Shown: one piece after another, positions 15,008-24,779 of the stretch
Position numbering within the stretch: position 1 is the first letter of the stretch
How the letters are laid out: every line of letters starts with the position of its first letter
Assembly: GCF_902150045.1 (NCBI RefSeq)
Contig: NZ_CABFVU010000005.1
Location: 310,001-374,000 of the forward strand
From: Chitinophaga polysaccharea
GTDB taxonomy: Bacteria > Bacteroidota > Bacteroidia > Chitinophagales > Chitinophagaceae
DNA length: 64,000 nucleotides
Reading direction: 5' to 3'
Notes under the pieces: generated by a model
What the model was told of the DNA's origin: nothing
The model's input: only the letters and a program-made list of their open reading frames with translations
Databases searched by the model: none
Position numbers and translations under genes: made by a program

Positions 15008-15553
15008 ATGAAGCGGAAAGAGATCACAAACGGGGAGGAGTTGCTGCTACAGGAGCAGTTTACCGCCTATTTCCGGCTGTATGAGTACCCGCTCTATTGC
15101 TTCGCCCTGAAAACCATCCAGTCCGAATTACTCGCCCGCGACATTATCCAGGAAGTATTTATTAAGCTATGGACGGTGCGCGACCAGTTCAGCACCATTA
15201 CCAATATAGAAGATTACCTCTATAAGATGGTCCGTAATAAAGTAGTGGATGTACTTCGCCAGCTGGCAAACGATCGCCGCCTCCGCGCAGAATACTTCAA
15301 CGATCACCAGTGGGAGGAAAGCCGTACCTACGATAATATGATCGCTAAAGAATATGAATTTGCCCTGTCGGAAGCCATTAACCAGCTGCCACCCCAGCGC
15401 CGGATCATTTACCAGTTAAGCCAGGTGGAAGGCCGCACCCGCAACGAAATAGCGGAAAAGCTCAGCATTTCCCCATCTACCGTAAAGAACCAGTTAACCG
15501 CCGCCCTGAGCTATCTCCGTAAAATTGCCGCCGGGCAGATTAAATTATTTTAA
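15008..15553 (+). CDS. ECF RNA polymerase sigma-70 factor (SusCD-operon type)
   Basis: Alternative sigma factor of 181 residues that should activate the following FecR-SusC-SusD operon. Region 2 shows the ARDIIQEVFIKLWTVRDQF segment, and region 4 shows LPPQRRIIYQLSQVEGRTRNEIAEKLSISPSTVKNQL with a helix-turn-helix. A TACATTTG octamer (14977-14984) lies 23 nt upstream of the start, a possible -7 element, just outside hairpin copy B. It is 93 bp ahead of the anti-sigma gene. Confidence 0.93.
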   Translation: MKRKEITNGEELLLQEQFTAYFRLYEYPLYCFALKTIQSELLARDIIQEVFIKLWTVRDQFSTITNIEDYLYKMVRNKVVDVLRQLANDRRLRAEYFNDHQWEESRTYDNMIAKEYEFALSEAINQLPPQRRIIYQLSQVEGRTRNEIAEKLSISPSTVKNQLTAALSYLRKIAAGQIKLF

Positions 15554-15646
15554 ATTTTTTCCCCCCCAATAGGACATCGCTGTTTTTCAAACGTCAGTAA
15601 GATATAGTCCTTTATCAGGACCTGTCATTTTTAATACGAACAGAGA

Positions 15647-16678
15647 TTGGATCAGGCACATTTTACACATCTTTTCAGGTTATACATTTCCGGCAAATGC
15701 ACGCCGGAAGAAAGGAATGAATTCTTCGACCTCCTGGATGCCAATAAGGAGAACGACCTGATGATATCCCTGCTGGACCGGCTTTACAGTGAAGTACGGC
15801 AGGAAACACCGTCGGCCACCTATGTCAATAACCGCGGAGAGATAGACCTGGCTGTCCGTCCTGCTGCACCTGCAAAACTGATCCCTTTCTACAGGCAACG
15901 CAATACCATTCGCTGGATGGCCGCCGCCTCTTTCCTGCTGCTGCTGGGCGCAGGCGCATGGATGTATGCCACCCGGCGCAGTCCCGCGCCATTGGCGGCC
16001 ACCGTCCAGGAAAAGCATACGCCTGCACTGATCGCTACCACCACTTCCATCCGTACCGGCAACCGGGAACGTAAAGTGCTGGTATTGCCAGACAGTACGC
16101 GGATTGTACTGAACAGCGGATCGGAAGTTAGGTATCCTGATCAGTTCAACCCGCAACGCAGGGAAATATTCCTGGAAGGGGAAGCCTTTTTTGAAGTGTC
16201 CAATGCAGCGGCATGGCCCTTTGTGATCCATTCCGCCGGCGGAATGACCACCACCGTACTCGGCACCTCTTTCAATATTAAAGCCTATCCGGGCCGCCGC
16301 CAGGCCATCGTATCGGTGGTTACAGGAAAAGTGAAAATTTCAAAAGATAAAAAAGATATATCCACCCTTATAAAAGGACAGGAAATGCACCTCACCATGC
16401 TTACCGGTGAAGTGACACAACGCAATACCAGCGGCATTAATGCCGCCGGATGGCAAACAGGAGACATCAGCTTCAACGATGAGCCACTGGCCGATATTCT
16501 GAAAGATCTTCAGATCTTTTACGGGATCAATATAAAAATAAACAACCCGGGATTGGCCAACCTGCTGATCACCACCGGGTTTAAGAAGAATACATCTGTT
16601 GACAGTGCCCTTGATATCATATGTGAACTGGCCAATGCAAAGTATGCCAGGAATCAGGACGGTTACGTAGTTTACTGA
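15647..16678 (+). CDS. FecR-family anti-sigma factor (TTG start)
   Basis: Inner-membrane regulator of the preceding sigma factor, 343 residues. It has an N-terminal cytoplasmic part, a membrane helix (about 88-105, RWMAAASFLLLLGAGAWM), a FecR domain (LPDSTRIVLNSGSEVRYPDQF, EGEAFFEV) and a C-terminal DUF4974 domain (DISFNDEPLADILKDLQIFYG). The first codon is TTG: the N-terminus MDQAHFTHLFRLYISGKCTPEE matches the usual FecR start pattern, and no earlier ATG exists, so this unusual start is preferred. It lies 33 bp before the SusC gene. Confidence 0.9.
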   Translation: MDQAHFTHLFRLYISGKCTPEERNEFFDLLDANKENDLMISLLDRLYSEVRQETPSATYVNNRGEIDLAVRPAAPAKLIPFYRQRNTIRWMAAASFLLLLGAGAWMYATRRSPAPLAATVQEKHTPALIATTTSIRTGNRERKVLVLPDSTRIVLNSGSEVRYPDQFNPQRREIFLEGEAFFEVSNAAAWPFVIHSAGGMTTTVLGTSFNIKAYPGRRQAIVSVVTGKVKISKDKKDISTLIKGQEMHLTMLTGEVTQRNTSGINAAGWQTGDISFNDEPLADILKDLQIFYGINIKINNPGLANLLITTGFKKNTSVDSALDIICELANAKYARNQDGYVVY

Positions 16679-16711
16679 CTACATATTTAAATCAACCAAT
16701 TAAAGTACGAG

Positions 16712-19700
16712 ATGACAAAAAAGATTGTTGCAGTGCTGCTGGCATTGCTATGCCTGAACTTTTCCCTTTCCTATGCGCAGGAAAAAGAAGAAAGAGTTAC
16801 CCTGCACCTGGCCAACACTACCCTGAAGGAAGTGTTCCGGCAAATGCAGGCCCAAACGGGTAAATATTTCGGGTACCAGTCGAAAGACCTGGAAGCCCTT
16901 CCCCGCGTACAATTCGATTGTACCAATGAACGGCTGGAAGATGCCCTGAAGCAATTGTTGCAAAACACCGGTTTAACCTTCACCGTGAAAGGAAATAATG
17001 TGCTCATCAAAAAAAGCCGGGAAACTCCCGCCAGCTCCCGGCAACCGGAAATCACCATTACCCGTGCGGGAAACAGGACCATCACCGGGAAAGTGAGCAA
17101 CGGCGAACAACAGGGCATACCCGGCGTTAGTATCCTGGGGCTCAACTCTAAGAAAACCGCTTTCACCAACGATAACGGCGAATATTTTATACAACTGCCG
17201 GAAGATGAAACCATGATATCTTTTTCCAGCATAGGCTTTGAAAGCCGGAACGTAATGCTGGGCGCATCAAAAAACTATAATGTTATCTTACCGGAACGCG
17301 TAGGCAACCTGAAACAAGTGGAAGTAGTATCCACCGGCTATGTAAACCTGCCAAAAGAACGCGCCACCGGCTCCTTTGGCGTAGTTACGGCCAAAGACCT
17401 GGAAAAGATCCCGGTGCCTAATGTGCTTTACCGCCTGGAAGGGCAGGTGCCCGGCGTTCTCCTGAACCTTACCGAATCAGACAACACCTTTGTATATGGT
17501 AACCTGAATGGTGCCGTACAGGGAAACGGCAGTTATGATATCGCCATCAGGGGCGCCAGCACACTGAACAATGATGTAAATAAAAAACCACTGGTGGTGA
17601 TAGATGGGTTTCCTACGGAGATGGATATGCGTACTATCAACCCGGCTGATGTGGAACAGATCACTTTCCTGAAAGATGCCGCCGCCGCTTCTATCTGGGG
17701 CGCACGCGCCTCTGCAGGGGTGATTGTGATCACTACCAAAAAAGGGAAAGTAAATGACGGCGCGCCACATATCTCCTTTACAGCAGGACTGGGCCTGAAC
17801 GGCAAGCCCAGGTTATCATCCATGCCAATGATGAACGCAGCGCAGATGATCGATTATGAGCAGGAACTGGTGAACAAAGGTTTTATCACCGATCCGGCCA
17901 GCCTGCCCGCCTCCAGCCAGCGGCCCGTAAGCCAGGCGGTGGACTGGCTTTTCCGCCTCAAAAGAAATGAAGTGACCCAGGCCCAGGCAGATGCCGCATT
18001 GGCTGTTCTGAAAAGCCGCGATTCCAGGAAACAGGTGGAACAATATCTCCTAAAACCTGCTTCTACCAGCCACTATGATCTTAGTATCAGCGGCGGTACG
18101 GGCAGGCATACCTATTTTGTTTCCGGCGCTTACGACCGGGAAAATACCAGCACCAAAAAAACTTTCGGGGAAAGGATCACCCTAACAGCCAACCAGGAAT
18201 TTACCTTCTTCAAAAATGTAACCCTGTCGGCCAACCTGCGCGGGAACTGGTTCCGCTACAGCACCGGCGGGCTGGGCACCAGCGTATACGCTCCTTCGCC
18301 CACACCGCTCATGCCTTACGACCAGCTCGTGGACGATAACGGTAATAACGTAGGTTATTCGCAGGCGTATTATTCAGGAAGATTAACCCAGCTGGAAGCA
18401 CGGGGATATATGCCCTGGCGCTATAATTATATGGACGAACAGGACATGGTGGACAACATCACCAATGAAAGCAACTACGCCGCTATCCTGGGGCTGAATA
18501 TACCACTGTACAAGGGGCTTAGCTTTAATGCGCAGTATATGGCAGAACGGTCATCCTCTTCGGGAAAATTCTTTCATCCCGACAGCTCCTACTATACCCG
18601 CAACCTGCTGAACATGGCTACATCAATTGATGCAAACGGGAAGCTGGTGTATGGCATCCCCCTGGGCGCTGTCATGGAAACATCCGACTACTCGAAAAAT
18701 AATTATAGTGTACGCGGACAGCTCAGCCTGGACAGGAACTTTTCCGGCAACCACCAGGTGAACGCACTGGCAGGTATGGAAGCACGGCAAACCATCGACG
18801 GAAGCAATACCAACCGCCTGTATGGATTTAATACACAAACACAATTCAGCAAACCGGTAGATTATGTAACTCCCTATGTTACGGTAGACGGCTACCAGGG
18901 AACAGTTCCATATAGTGTAAATTACGCTTCCAAACGGAAACGCTACCTGTCTTACTACGGCAACTTTTCGTATACCTATGCAGGTAAGTATACCCTGTCG
19001 GGAAGCGCACGGTACGACGACTACAATAACTTCGGCCTTGATAAAAAATACCGCGCAAAACCTTTCTGGTCCACCGGTATAGCATGGGCATTATCCAAAG
19101 AGGATTTTATGCAGCAGGTTAGCTGGATCAGCGGGCTTACCCTGCGCGCTACCTACGGCATCAACGGTAATATCAGCACTACCGCTTTGCCATACGACCA
19201 GCTGTACCTGGCAAATGATTACCAATACCCGTTCGATCCTTACGCATCGGTAGGTTCGCCGGCCAATCCCTCCCTGCGTTGGGAGCAAACCGGGGTGTAT
19301 AATGTAGGTATAGACTATGCCTTATTTGATAACCGCCTGTATGGTACTGCAGAATTCTATTATAAAAAAGGCACCGACCTTTTTGCCACTTTCCCGATAG
19401 ATAATACCGTGGGATTTGACAATGTTACCCGTAACACTTCTTCCCTGAGCGGGAAAGGGATCGACCTCTCACTTGGCGGCAGGATTATCCGCCAGCATGC
19501 CTTTGAATGGTCGGCCAACGTGGTGTTCTCCTATAACACCAACAAGGTAACGGACGCAAGGTATAATGTAACCAGCGCCCTGCTCAGATCAGCCGGTGTG
19601 AGCGGTCCTATAGAAGGATTGCCTACAGACTACCTGATGGTGTTCCGCTATGCAGGATTGGATAGCAAAGGCAGCCCGCTGGTGCTGGGCGGCAAAGGCG

Positions 19701-20263
19701 ATACGTTGAATATTAACCAGTCGCCAAAGGATATCAGCGACCTGAAAAATGCAGGCCGCCTGTCCGCGCCCTACTTCGGAAGCCTGAGCCAAACGTTCCG
19801 TTACAAAGGCTTCTCGCTCGATGTAATGATCACCTATAAACTTGGCTATGTGTTCCAGCGGCCGGTACCCAACAATTATCCCGGCCGTTTCGGATTCCAG
19901 AACTACGAGTATAACAACCTGCTTGATAAGCGCTGGCGTAAACCAGGCGATGAAGCCTTTACCAATGTGCCGGGCCTGAGTGGCAACAGCGCAGGAGCCA
20001 TCAGGTATATCAATGCCGATATCAATGTACTGCCAGGAGATCATATCCGCTTACGCGAAGTGGCGCTCAGTTATAAAGTGCCGGCCCCGCTGTTCAGCCG
20101 CCTGCCGGTGAAAGGCATTTCCTTCACGGGCGCCGCCAGGAACCTGGCCCTGCTATGGACCAAAAACGCCGACGGCATAGATCCCGATTTCCCGCCAAGC
20201 ATCCGGAATATGAAGCTGCCGCCATCGGCATCGTATAATTTTTCACTGAATGTAAGCTTCTGA
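16712..20263 (+). CDS. SusC/RagA TonB-dependent receptor with STN signalling domain
   Basis: Outer-membrane importer of 1183 residues. Domains in order: signal peptide (1-22), STN domain (about 27-102, VTLHLANTTLKEVFRQMQAQTG) that talks to FecR, carboxypeptidase-D-like domain (about 123-200), plug (about 205-350, with KPLVVIDGFPTEMD and FLKDAAAASIWGARASAGVIVI) and a 22-strand barrel ending in FSLNVSF. It works with the SusD lipoprotein 22 bp downstream. No glycosidase follows; the next genes are a thioredoxin-like protein and a hydrolase, so peptides or other non-glycan compounds are possible cargo. Confidence 0.96.
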   Translation: MTKKIVAVLLALLCLNFSLSYAQEKEERVTLHLANTTLKEVFRQMQAQTGKYFGYQSKDLEALPRVQFDCTNERLEDALKQLLQNTGLTFTVKGNNVLIKKSRETPASSRQPEITITRAGNRTITGKVSNGEQQGIPGVSILGLNSKKTAFTNDNGEYFIQLPEDETMISFSSIGFESRNVMLGASKNYNVILPERVGNLKQVEVVSTGYVNLPKERATGSFGVVTAKDLEKIPVPNVLYRLEGQVPGVLLNLTESDNTFVYGNLNGAVQGNGSYDIAIRGASTLNNDVNKKPLVVIDGFPTEMDMRTINPADVEQITFLKDAAAASIWGARASAGVIVITTKKGKVNDGAPHISFTAGLGLNGKPRLSSMPMMNAAQMIDYEQELVNKGFITDPASLPASSQRPVSQAVDWLFRLKRNEVTQAQADAALAVLKSRDSRKQVEQYLLKPASTSHYDLSISGGTGRHTYFVSGAYDRENTSTKKTFGERITLTANQEFTFFKNVTLSANLRGNWFRYSTGGLGTSVYAPSPTPLMPYDQLVDDNGNNVGYSQAYYSGRLTQLEARGYMPWRYNYMDEQDMVDNITNESNYAAILGLNIPLYKGLSFNAQYMAERSSSSGKFFHPDSSYYTRNLLNMATSIDANGKLVYGIPLGAVMETSDYSKNNYSVRGQLSLDRNFSGNHQVNALAGMEARQTIDGSNTNRLYGFNTQTQFSKPVDYVTPYVTVDGYQGTVPYSVNYASKRKRYLSYYGNFSYTYAGKYTLSGSARYDDYNNFGLDKKYRAKPFWSTGIAWALSKEDFMQQVSWISGLTLRATYGINGNISTTALPYDQLYLANDYQYPFDPYASVGSPANPSLRWEQTGVYNVGIDYALFDNRLYGTAEFYYKKGTDLFATFPIDNTVGFDNVTRNTSSLSGKGIDLSLGGRIIRQHAFEWSANVVFSYNTNKVTDARYNVTSALLRSAGVSGPIEGLPTDYLMVFRYAGLDSKGSPLVLGGKGDTLNINQSPKDISDLKNAGRLSAPYFGSLSQTFRYKGFSLDVMITYKLGYVFQRPVPNNYPGRFGFQNYEYNNLLDKRWRKPGDEAFTNVPGLSGNSAGAIRYINADINVLPGDHIRLREVALSYKVPAPLFSRLPVKGISFTGAARNLALLWTKNADGIDPDFPPSIRNMKLPPSASYNFSLNVSF

Positions 20264-20285
20264 TCTCATCTCAAAATGCAGCCAA

Positions 20286-21644
20286 ATGAAACGATATAAA
20301 ATATTCCTTCTTTTTATTATTGCCGGCACGCTTCTTCAATCGTGCAGCAAATACACGGATATAAAAACAGAAGGCGCGCTTACGCCCGATGATTATATTA
20401 ACTACCGTTACCTGATGAACAACCGCCTGGACATGGAACGCTCCGTGGATATGCCGGATATGACGGCAGACGATATTGAGTATACCGGTGCAGGTATGCA
20501 GCAACGGCTGTCGCCCGAATTCATGAACGCCTATATGTGGGGCGCCGAATACTATAATGCCCTCACTGCCGATCCCGACTGGAAAATACTGTACGCTACT
20601 GTTTATCCCTGCAACCTGGTGATCCGGGATGTAATGAACAGCAATGGTGGTACTGTGCCGCTGAAAAAACAGGTATTGGCAGAAGCAAGAGTACACCGCG
20701 CATACAGCTATTTTACCCTGGTAAATATGTATGCCAAACAGTACAATGAAAGCAGCAAAGCTACCGACCCGGGAGTACCTTTGCTCCTGGAACCGGATGT
20801 ATCTGTTGTAGCCACCCGCGCTACTGTACAGCAGGTGTACGACCAGGTGCTCAGCGACCTGCAGGCCGCCATCCCCGACCTGCCGGCACAAAACACTTAC
20901 AATCTTTATCCGTCCAAAGTAGCGGCCTATGCCATGCTGGCAAGAGCTTACCTGCAAATGGGACAATACACGGCAGCACTTGAAAATGCAGACAATGCCC
21001 TGAACATCCGGTCAGGCCTGCTGGACCTGCCCACGCTTACAAGCTACCCGCAACGGACGGATAACCCCGAGATCATTTTTTCCAAAATAGCGGGCATGAG
21101 CCACCAGTATTCCAATTTACAGGTATTGAGCCGGGGCCTGCTGTCGTTATACGATGTGAAGGATTACCGCTACAGCTATCTTACCAGCGACTATACCGAT
21201 GGGGGAATTACCTATCGTATTTCTTCCAGGGAAGCTGTTGCCGGCGCTAACCGCAACCTCGGCGTGTCGGTCCCTGAAATGCTGCTCATTAAAGCGGAAT
21301 GCCAGGCCAGGGCCGGCAATGCAACAGGCGCTATGGGCACGGTGAATATTTTAAGGGCCAAACGCTTTGCGGCGGCCGACTTTCAGCCATTGACCGCCAG
21401 CAGTGCAGCCGATGCGCTGGTAAAGGTTTTGCAGGAAAGAAGAAGGGAATTATGTTTTACCTGTATCCGCTGGTTTGATCAGAAACGTCTTTTTACAGAC
21501 AGCCGTTTCGCAGAAAATATTACCCGTACCAATATTGCTACCGGTGAAGCCTATACGCTTACGCCCGGCAGCAATAGGTATATTTTCCCCATCCCGGCAT
21601 TTAATATCCAGCTGAATCCATCGCTGGTACAAAACCCGAGATAA
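20286..21644 (+). CDS. SusD/RagB-family nutrient-binding outer-membrane lipoprotein
   Basis: Surface lipoprotein of 452 residues that captures the nutrient for the preceding SusC. A lipobox (LLQSC, Cys20) ends the signal peptide. SusD tetratricopeptide-like repeats are visible (EARVHRAYSYFTLVNMYAKQY; AYAMLARAYLQMGQYTAALENADNAL). The C-terminus has the family's RRRELCFTCIRWFDQKRL and ends YIFPIPAFNIQLNPSLVQNPR. The pair is in the standard SusC-SusD order. Confidence 0.95.
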   Translation: MKRYKIFLLFIIAGTLLQSCSKYTDIKTEGALTPDDYINYRYLMNNRLDMERSVDMPDMTADDIEYTGAGMQQRLSPEFMNAYMWGAEYYNALTADPDWKILYATVYPCNLVIRDVMNSNGGTVPLKKQVLAEARVHRAYSYFTLVNMYAKQYNESSKATDPGVPLLLEPDVSVVATRATVQQVYDQVLSDLQAAIPDLPAQNTYNLYPSKVAAYAMLARAYLQMGQYTAALENADNALNIRSGLLDLPTLTSYPQRTDNPEIIFSKIAGMSHQYSNLQVLSRGLLSLYDVKDYRYSYLTSDYTDGGITYRISSREAVAGANRNLGVSVPEMLLIKAECQARAGNATGAMGTVNILRAKRFAAADFQPLTASSAADALVKVLQERRRELCFTCIRWFDQKRLFTDSRFAENITRTNIATGEAYTLTPGSNRYIFPIPAFNIQLNPSLVQNPR

Positions 21645-21666
21645 ACACTATAAAAAGAATCTTCAG

Positions 21667-23649
21667 ATGAATAAAGTAAAAACGGCCTTCGTGGTGCCAG
21701 CGGTGTTATGCGCCGGGATGGCCTTTTCACAATCGGCCATGAAATTTACGCCGGCGCATCCAATTGCAGGCGATACAGTAACGCTTCACTACAATCCTGA
21801 AAATACCCCGCTGAAAGGGCAGGCGCCCGTTACCGGTGTGATCTATCTTTACAAGAACGATCAGTGGGAAACAAAAGACCTGGATATGAAAATGACAGAT
21901 TCAGGTTGGGTAACACGGTATTATGTACCGGAAAAAACTGCGCTGGTAGTAGCTAACTTTTCTGCCAACGGTATTACAGATAAAGGGGGCACTCCTACCT
22001 ATGCCATCATTCTCTCTAACCCCGCAGGCGGGCAGATGCCCACCGGCTATGCTGCCTGGGCTTTTTTACGCCTCCCGGAGTTGAAGGAAACAGTGCCGCC
22101 CGCAGTAGATGATAGTGTGAAGATCACCAGTGAGGTAGGTCTTTTCTGGATGAACAACGAGCTACGGTTCCACCCGGAAAGCAGGCGGCATATTTTCTAT
22201 AACGCAATGGCGATCCTGAAAAACGCTGATGAGAAACGCGCCGATACCATCATTCCCCGGGAAATAAATTATATAAGCAGCCTGAAAGATGTTACCGAAG
22301 CGGAATTAATGGAGGTGAGCAGGGCGTATAAAAATTTATTGGGAGACAGGGCCCGCGCAGACTCCATGAATAAAGTGATCATTGACAGGTTCCCCTCCGG
22401 TGTGGCTGCACGCGATGCGATGGTATATAAAATCTTCACCGGCAAGCCCGGTAGCCGCTATGATATGTGGCAGGAGCTCGTGAAAAAATTTCCGCCGCAG
22501 CAGTTTGAGAACGTAAGCACGGAGATCCAGCAAATGTATTACAACAAGGCATTTCGCAGCGTGGTGTATGAAAGGGTAATGGCCACAAAGAAACTGGATA
22601 TACTGGACGAAATGATGGATGTATCCTCTTTCGAGTCGCTCACGGAATTTCATCGTCACCTGGTCGTGAATGCGCTGGCGCATGATGAAATAAAACCGGA
22701 AGCTGCACTGCCCTGGTCCCAAAAACTGGTGGAGCATATTGAAGCAGCTACCAATAAAAAGACCGGCGCTGAAAGCCGCTTCTATTCACCCCTGCAGTGG
22801 AAGGCAAAGTTGCCCGGCTACGCGGTACCCGCTTTCCTGGGACATGCTTCTCTCTTGCACACACTCGGCGATGATAAAACCGCCCTGTTGTGGATGGAAA
22901 AGGTAAAAAACCAGCCGGCGGCCAACAGTGCCGATTTCATGAGCCTGTATGCCACCCTGCTGGAAAATACCGGTAAGCACGCGGATGCGGTACAGGTGGT
23001 GGAGAATGCCGCCAGGGCCAACAAAGCCACGCCGGAAGTAATAGCGTTGCTAAAACAGGAATACATCCGTAAGCACAAAAAAGAAGCAGGCTTCGACGCT
23101 TATTTCCAGGGCATGAAATGCGCAGCAGATGTATCTGCGGAAAGGGAAGCCCTGCGGGCGCAACTGATCCGCGAGCCGGCGCCCGGTTTTAAACTGCAGC
23201 AGCTCACCGGCGGCATCGCCAACCTGGCCGGTATGAAAGGCAAAATTATAGTACTGGATTTCTGGGCTACCTGGTGCGGACCATGTAAAGCAGCCATGCC
23301 GGGTATGCAGATGGCGGTAGATAAATACAGTAAAGACAAAAACGTGAGCTTCTACTTTATTGCTACCATGGAAACCAAACCGGATTACCGCGACCAGATC
23401 AGGAAATTCCTGTCGTCAAAAAACCTCCACCTGGATGTATTGCTGGATGCCAGGAGCGATAGCACCGGCCAGCTGGACGACACCTATAACAAGTATGCCA
23501 AAGCCCTGTCTTTCTCCGGTATCCCGGCAAAAGTGATCATCGATCAGCATGGCGTGATCCGCTGGCTGGGAACCGGTTATTACGGAAGTCCCAGCGCGCT
23601 GGCAGATGAAATATCCTACCTCATTGAGTTATTAAAGAAAGAAGGATGA
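21667..23649 (+). CDS. TlpA-like thioredoxin-domain protein with long N-terminal region
   Basis: Secreted or periplasmic protein of 660 residues. After a signal peptide (1-21, MAFSQ) comes an N-terminal beta-rich domain, then a long helical part (about 180-480) with repeat-like character, and a C-terminal redoxin domain. This carries the active site WATWCGPC (about 533-540) and IPAKVIIDQHGVIRWLG with the cis-proline loop. Such proteins follow SusCD pairs in Bacteroidota and are thought to keep thiols reduced or handle cysteine-containing substrates. The stop overlaps the next start by 4 bp (ATGA). Confidence 0.85.
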   Translation: MNKVKTAFVVPAVLCAGMAFSQSAMKFTPAHPIAGDTVTLHYNPENTPLKGQAPVTGVIYLYKNDQWETKDLDMKMTDSGWVTRYYVPEKTALVVANFSANGITDKGGTPTYAIILSNPAGGQMPTGYAAWAFLRLPELKETVPPAVDDSVKITSEVGLFWMNNELRFHPESRRHIFYNAMAILKNADEKRADTIIPREINYISSLKDVTEAELMEVSRAYKNLLGDRARADSMNKVIIDRFPSGVAARDAMVYKIFTGKPGSRYDMWQELVKKFPPQQFENVSTEIQQMYYNKAFRSVVYERVMATKKLDILDEMMDVSSFESLTEFHRHLVVNALAHDEIKPEAALPWSQKLVEHIEAATNKKTGAESRFYSPLQWKAKLPGYAVPAFLGHASLLHTLGDDKTALLWMEKVKNQPAANSADFMSLYATLLENTGKHADAVQVVENAARANKATPEVIALLKQEYIRKHKKEAGFDAYFQGMKCAADVSAEREALRAQLIREPAPGFKLQQLTGGIANLAGMKGKIIVLDFWATWCGPCKAAMPGMQMAVDKYSKDKNVSFYFIATMETKPDYRDQIRKFLSSKNLHLDVLLDARSDSTGQLDDTYNKYAKALSFSGIPAKVIIDQHGVIRWLGTGYYGSPSALADEISYLIELLKKEG

Positions 23650-24728
23650 GTATAAGAAGATGCCTGGCAGTTGTTTGGATTATTATGCTGGCAGGCCCGC
23701 AGGTACATGCCCAGGCTACCGGCGCCCGCAGCACCAACGTTTATTTCAGTAATAAAGATAAAAGTATCCGCTTCGGGGGCACGCTTACCATCCCGGCCAA
23801 TCGTAAAAGCTTTCCCGCCGTTGTGTTAATATCCGGTACCGGCAAACAGGACCGGGACGGCACTATGGCAGGTCACAAAATGTTCAAAGCCCTGGCAGAT
23901 TCCCTGGCGGCAGCAGGCATTGCAACGCTGCGCACCGACGACCGCGGCACGGGGGAAACCAACGGGGTATACGAAACAGCTACCACCAAGGATTTTGCAA
24001 ACGATGCACAGGCTGCTATCAGTTTCCTGCGGTTGCAACCCGGCGTTACAGTAACAGGGCTCATAGGCCATAGCGAAGGCGGAGCCGCCGCTATTATCGC
24101 CGCCGCAGAAAGTAAAGAGGTGGCTTTTGTGATCACCCTGGCAGGACTTGCCACCACCGGTATCCAGGCGCTGAAGCTGCAAAACAATGCCATCATTGAT
24201 GCGGCGCCCATTTCCGATTACGACAAAAACCGCCACCGTACCATCACCACGCTGATGTTTGATACGGCTTACCGTTACGCCTATACGCCGGAACTGGAGC
24301 CACGGCTCCGCGCTACGTACAATGCCTGGAAACATGCAGACGACAGCGCCTATGCAAAAGACAAAGCCGGGGAGGCAGATCATATGCGCTTCTTCCTGGA
24401 ATCTTATATCCGGCAGGCTACCGGCCCATGGTATCAATGCCACCTGCGCTATGATCCTGTGCCTTTCCTGCGGCAGATCAAAGTGCCTTTCCTGGCGTTG
24501 AACGGCAACAAAGACATCATGGTGCCTTATAAAGAAAACCTGGCCACCATTGAAACCGTATTAAAGGAGAACGGTAATAACCAGGTAACGGTGAAAGTAC
24601 TGCCTGGCTTAAATCATCTTTTCCTGCATTGTGAAAGCTGCACCAACAGTGAGTTGCCACAGCTGAAAGGCGACTTTGCGCCTGAAGCATGGACGGTGAT
24701 CAGCAAGTGGATGCAGATGTTCTTATAA
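23646..24728 (+). CDS. Secreted alpha/beta hydrolase (serine hydrolase)
   Basis: Protein of 360 residues with a signal peptide (1-24, ending VHAQA). The alpha/beta-hydrolase core has the oxyanion region LISGTGKQDRDG, the nucleophile elbow GHSEGG (Ser near 143), a possible acid in GNKDIMVPYKEN and the histidine in LPGLNHLFLH. Esterase or peptidase activity is plausible; the substrate is unknown. It is the last gene of the sigma-FecR-SusCD operon and is followed by a strong terminator. Confidence 0.85.
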   Translation: MSIRRCLAVVWIIMLAGPQVHAQATGARSTNVYFSNKDKSIRFGGTLTIPANRKSFPAVVLISGTGKQDRDGTMAGHKMFKALADSLAAAGIATLRTDDRGTGETNGVYETATTKDFANDAQAAISFLRLQPGVTVTGLIGHSEGGAAAIIAAAESKEVAFVITLAGLATTGIQALKLQNNAIIDAAPISDYDKNRHRTITTLMFDTAYRYAYTPELEPRLRATYNAWKHADDSAYAKDKAGEADHMRFFLESYIRQATGPWYQCHLRYDPVPFLRQIKVPFLALNGNKDIMVPYKENLATIETVLKENGNNQVTVKVLPGLNHLFLHCESCTNSELPQLKGDFAPEAWTVISKWMQMFL

Positions 24729-24751
24729 GATCAATCATTAGAACGATGACT

Positions 24752-24779
24752 GCCATCCCTTTACAGGGATGGCTTTTTT
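24752..24779 (+). terminator. Intrinsic terminator after the hydrolase gene
   Basis: The stem GCCATCCCT (24752-24760) pairs perfectly with AGGGATGGC (24765-24773) around a TTAC loop and is followed by TTTTTT. It ends the plus-strand SusCD operon; a convergent gene ends here too. Confidence 0.85.

Noticed and set aside
20271..20966. A 231-codon minus-strand frame
   Set aside because: It lies antisense to the SusD gene and has no recognisable features.
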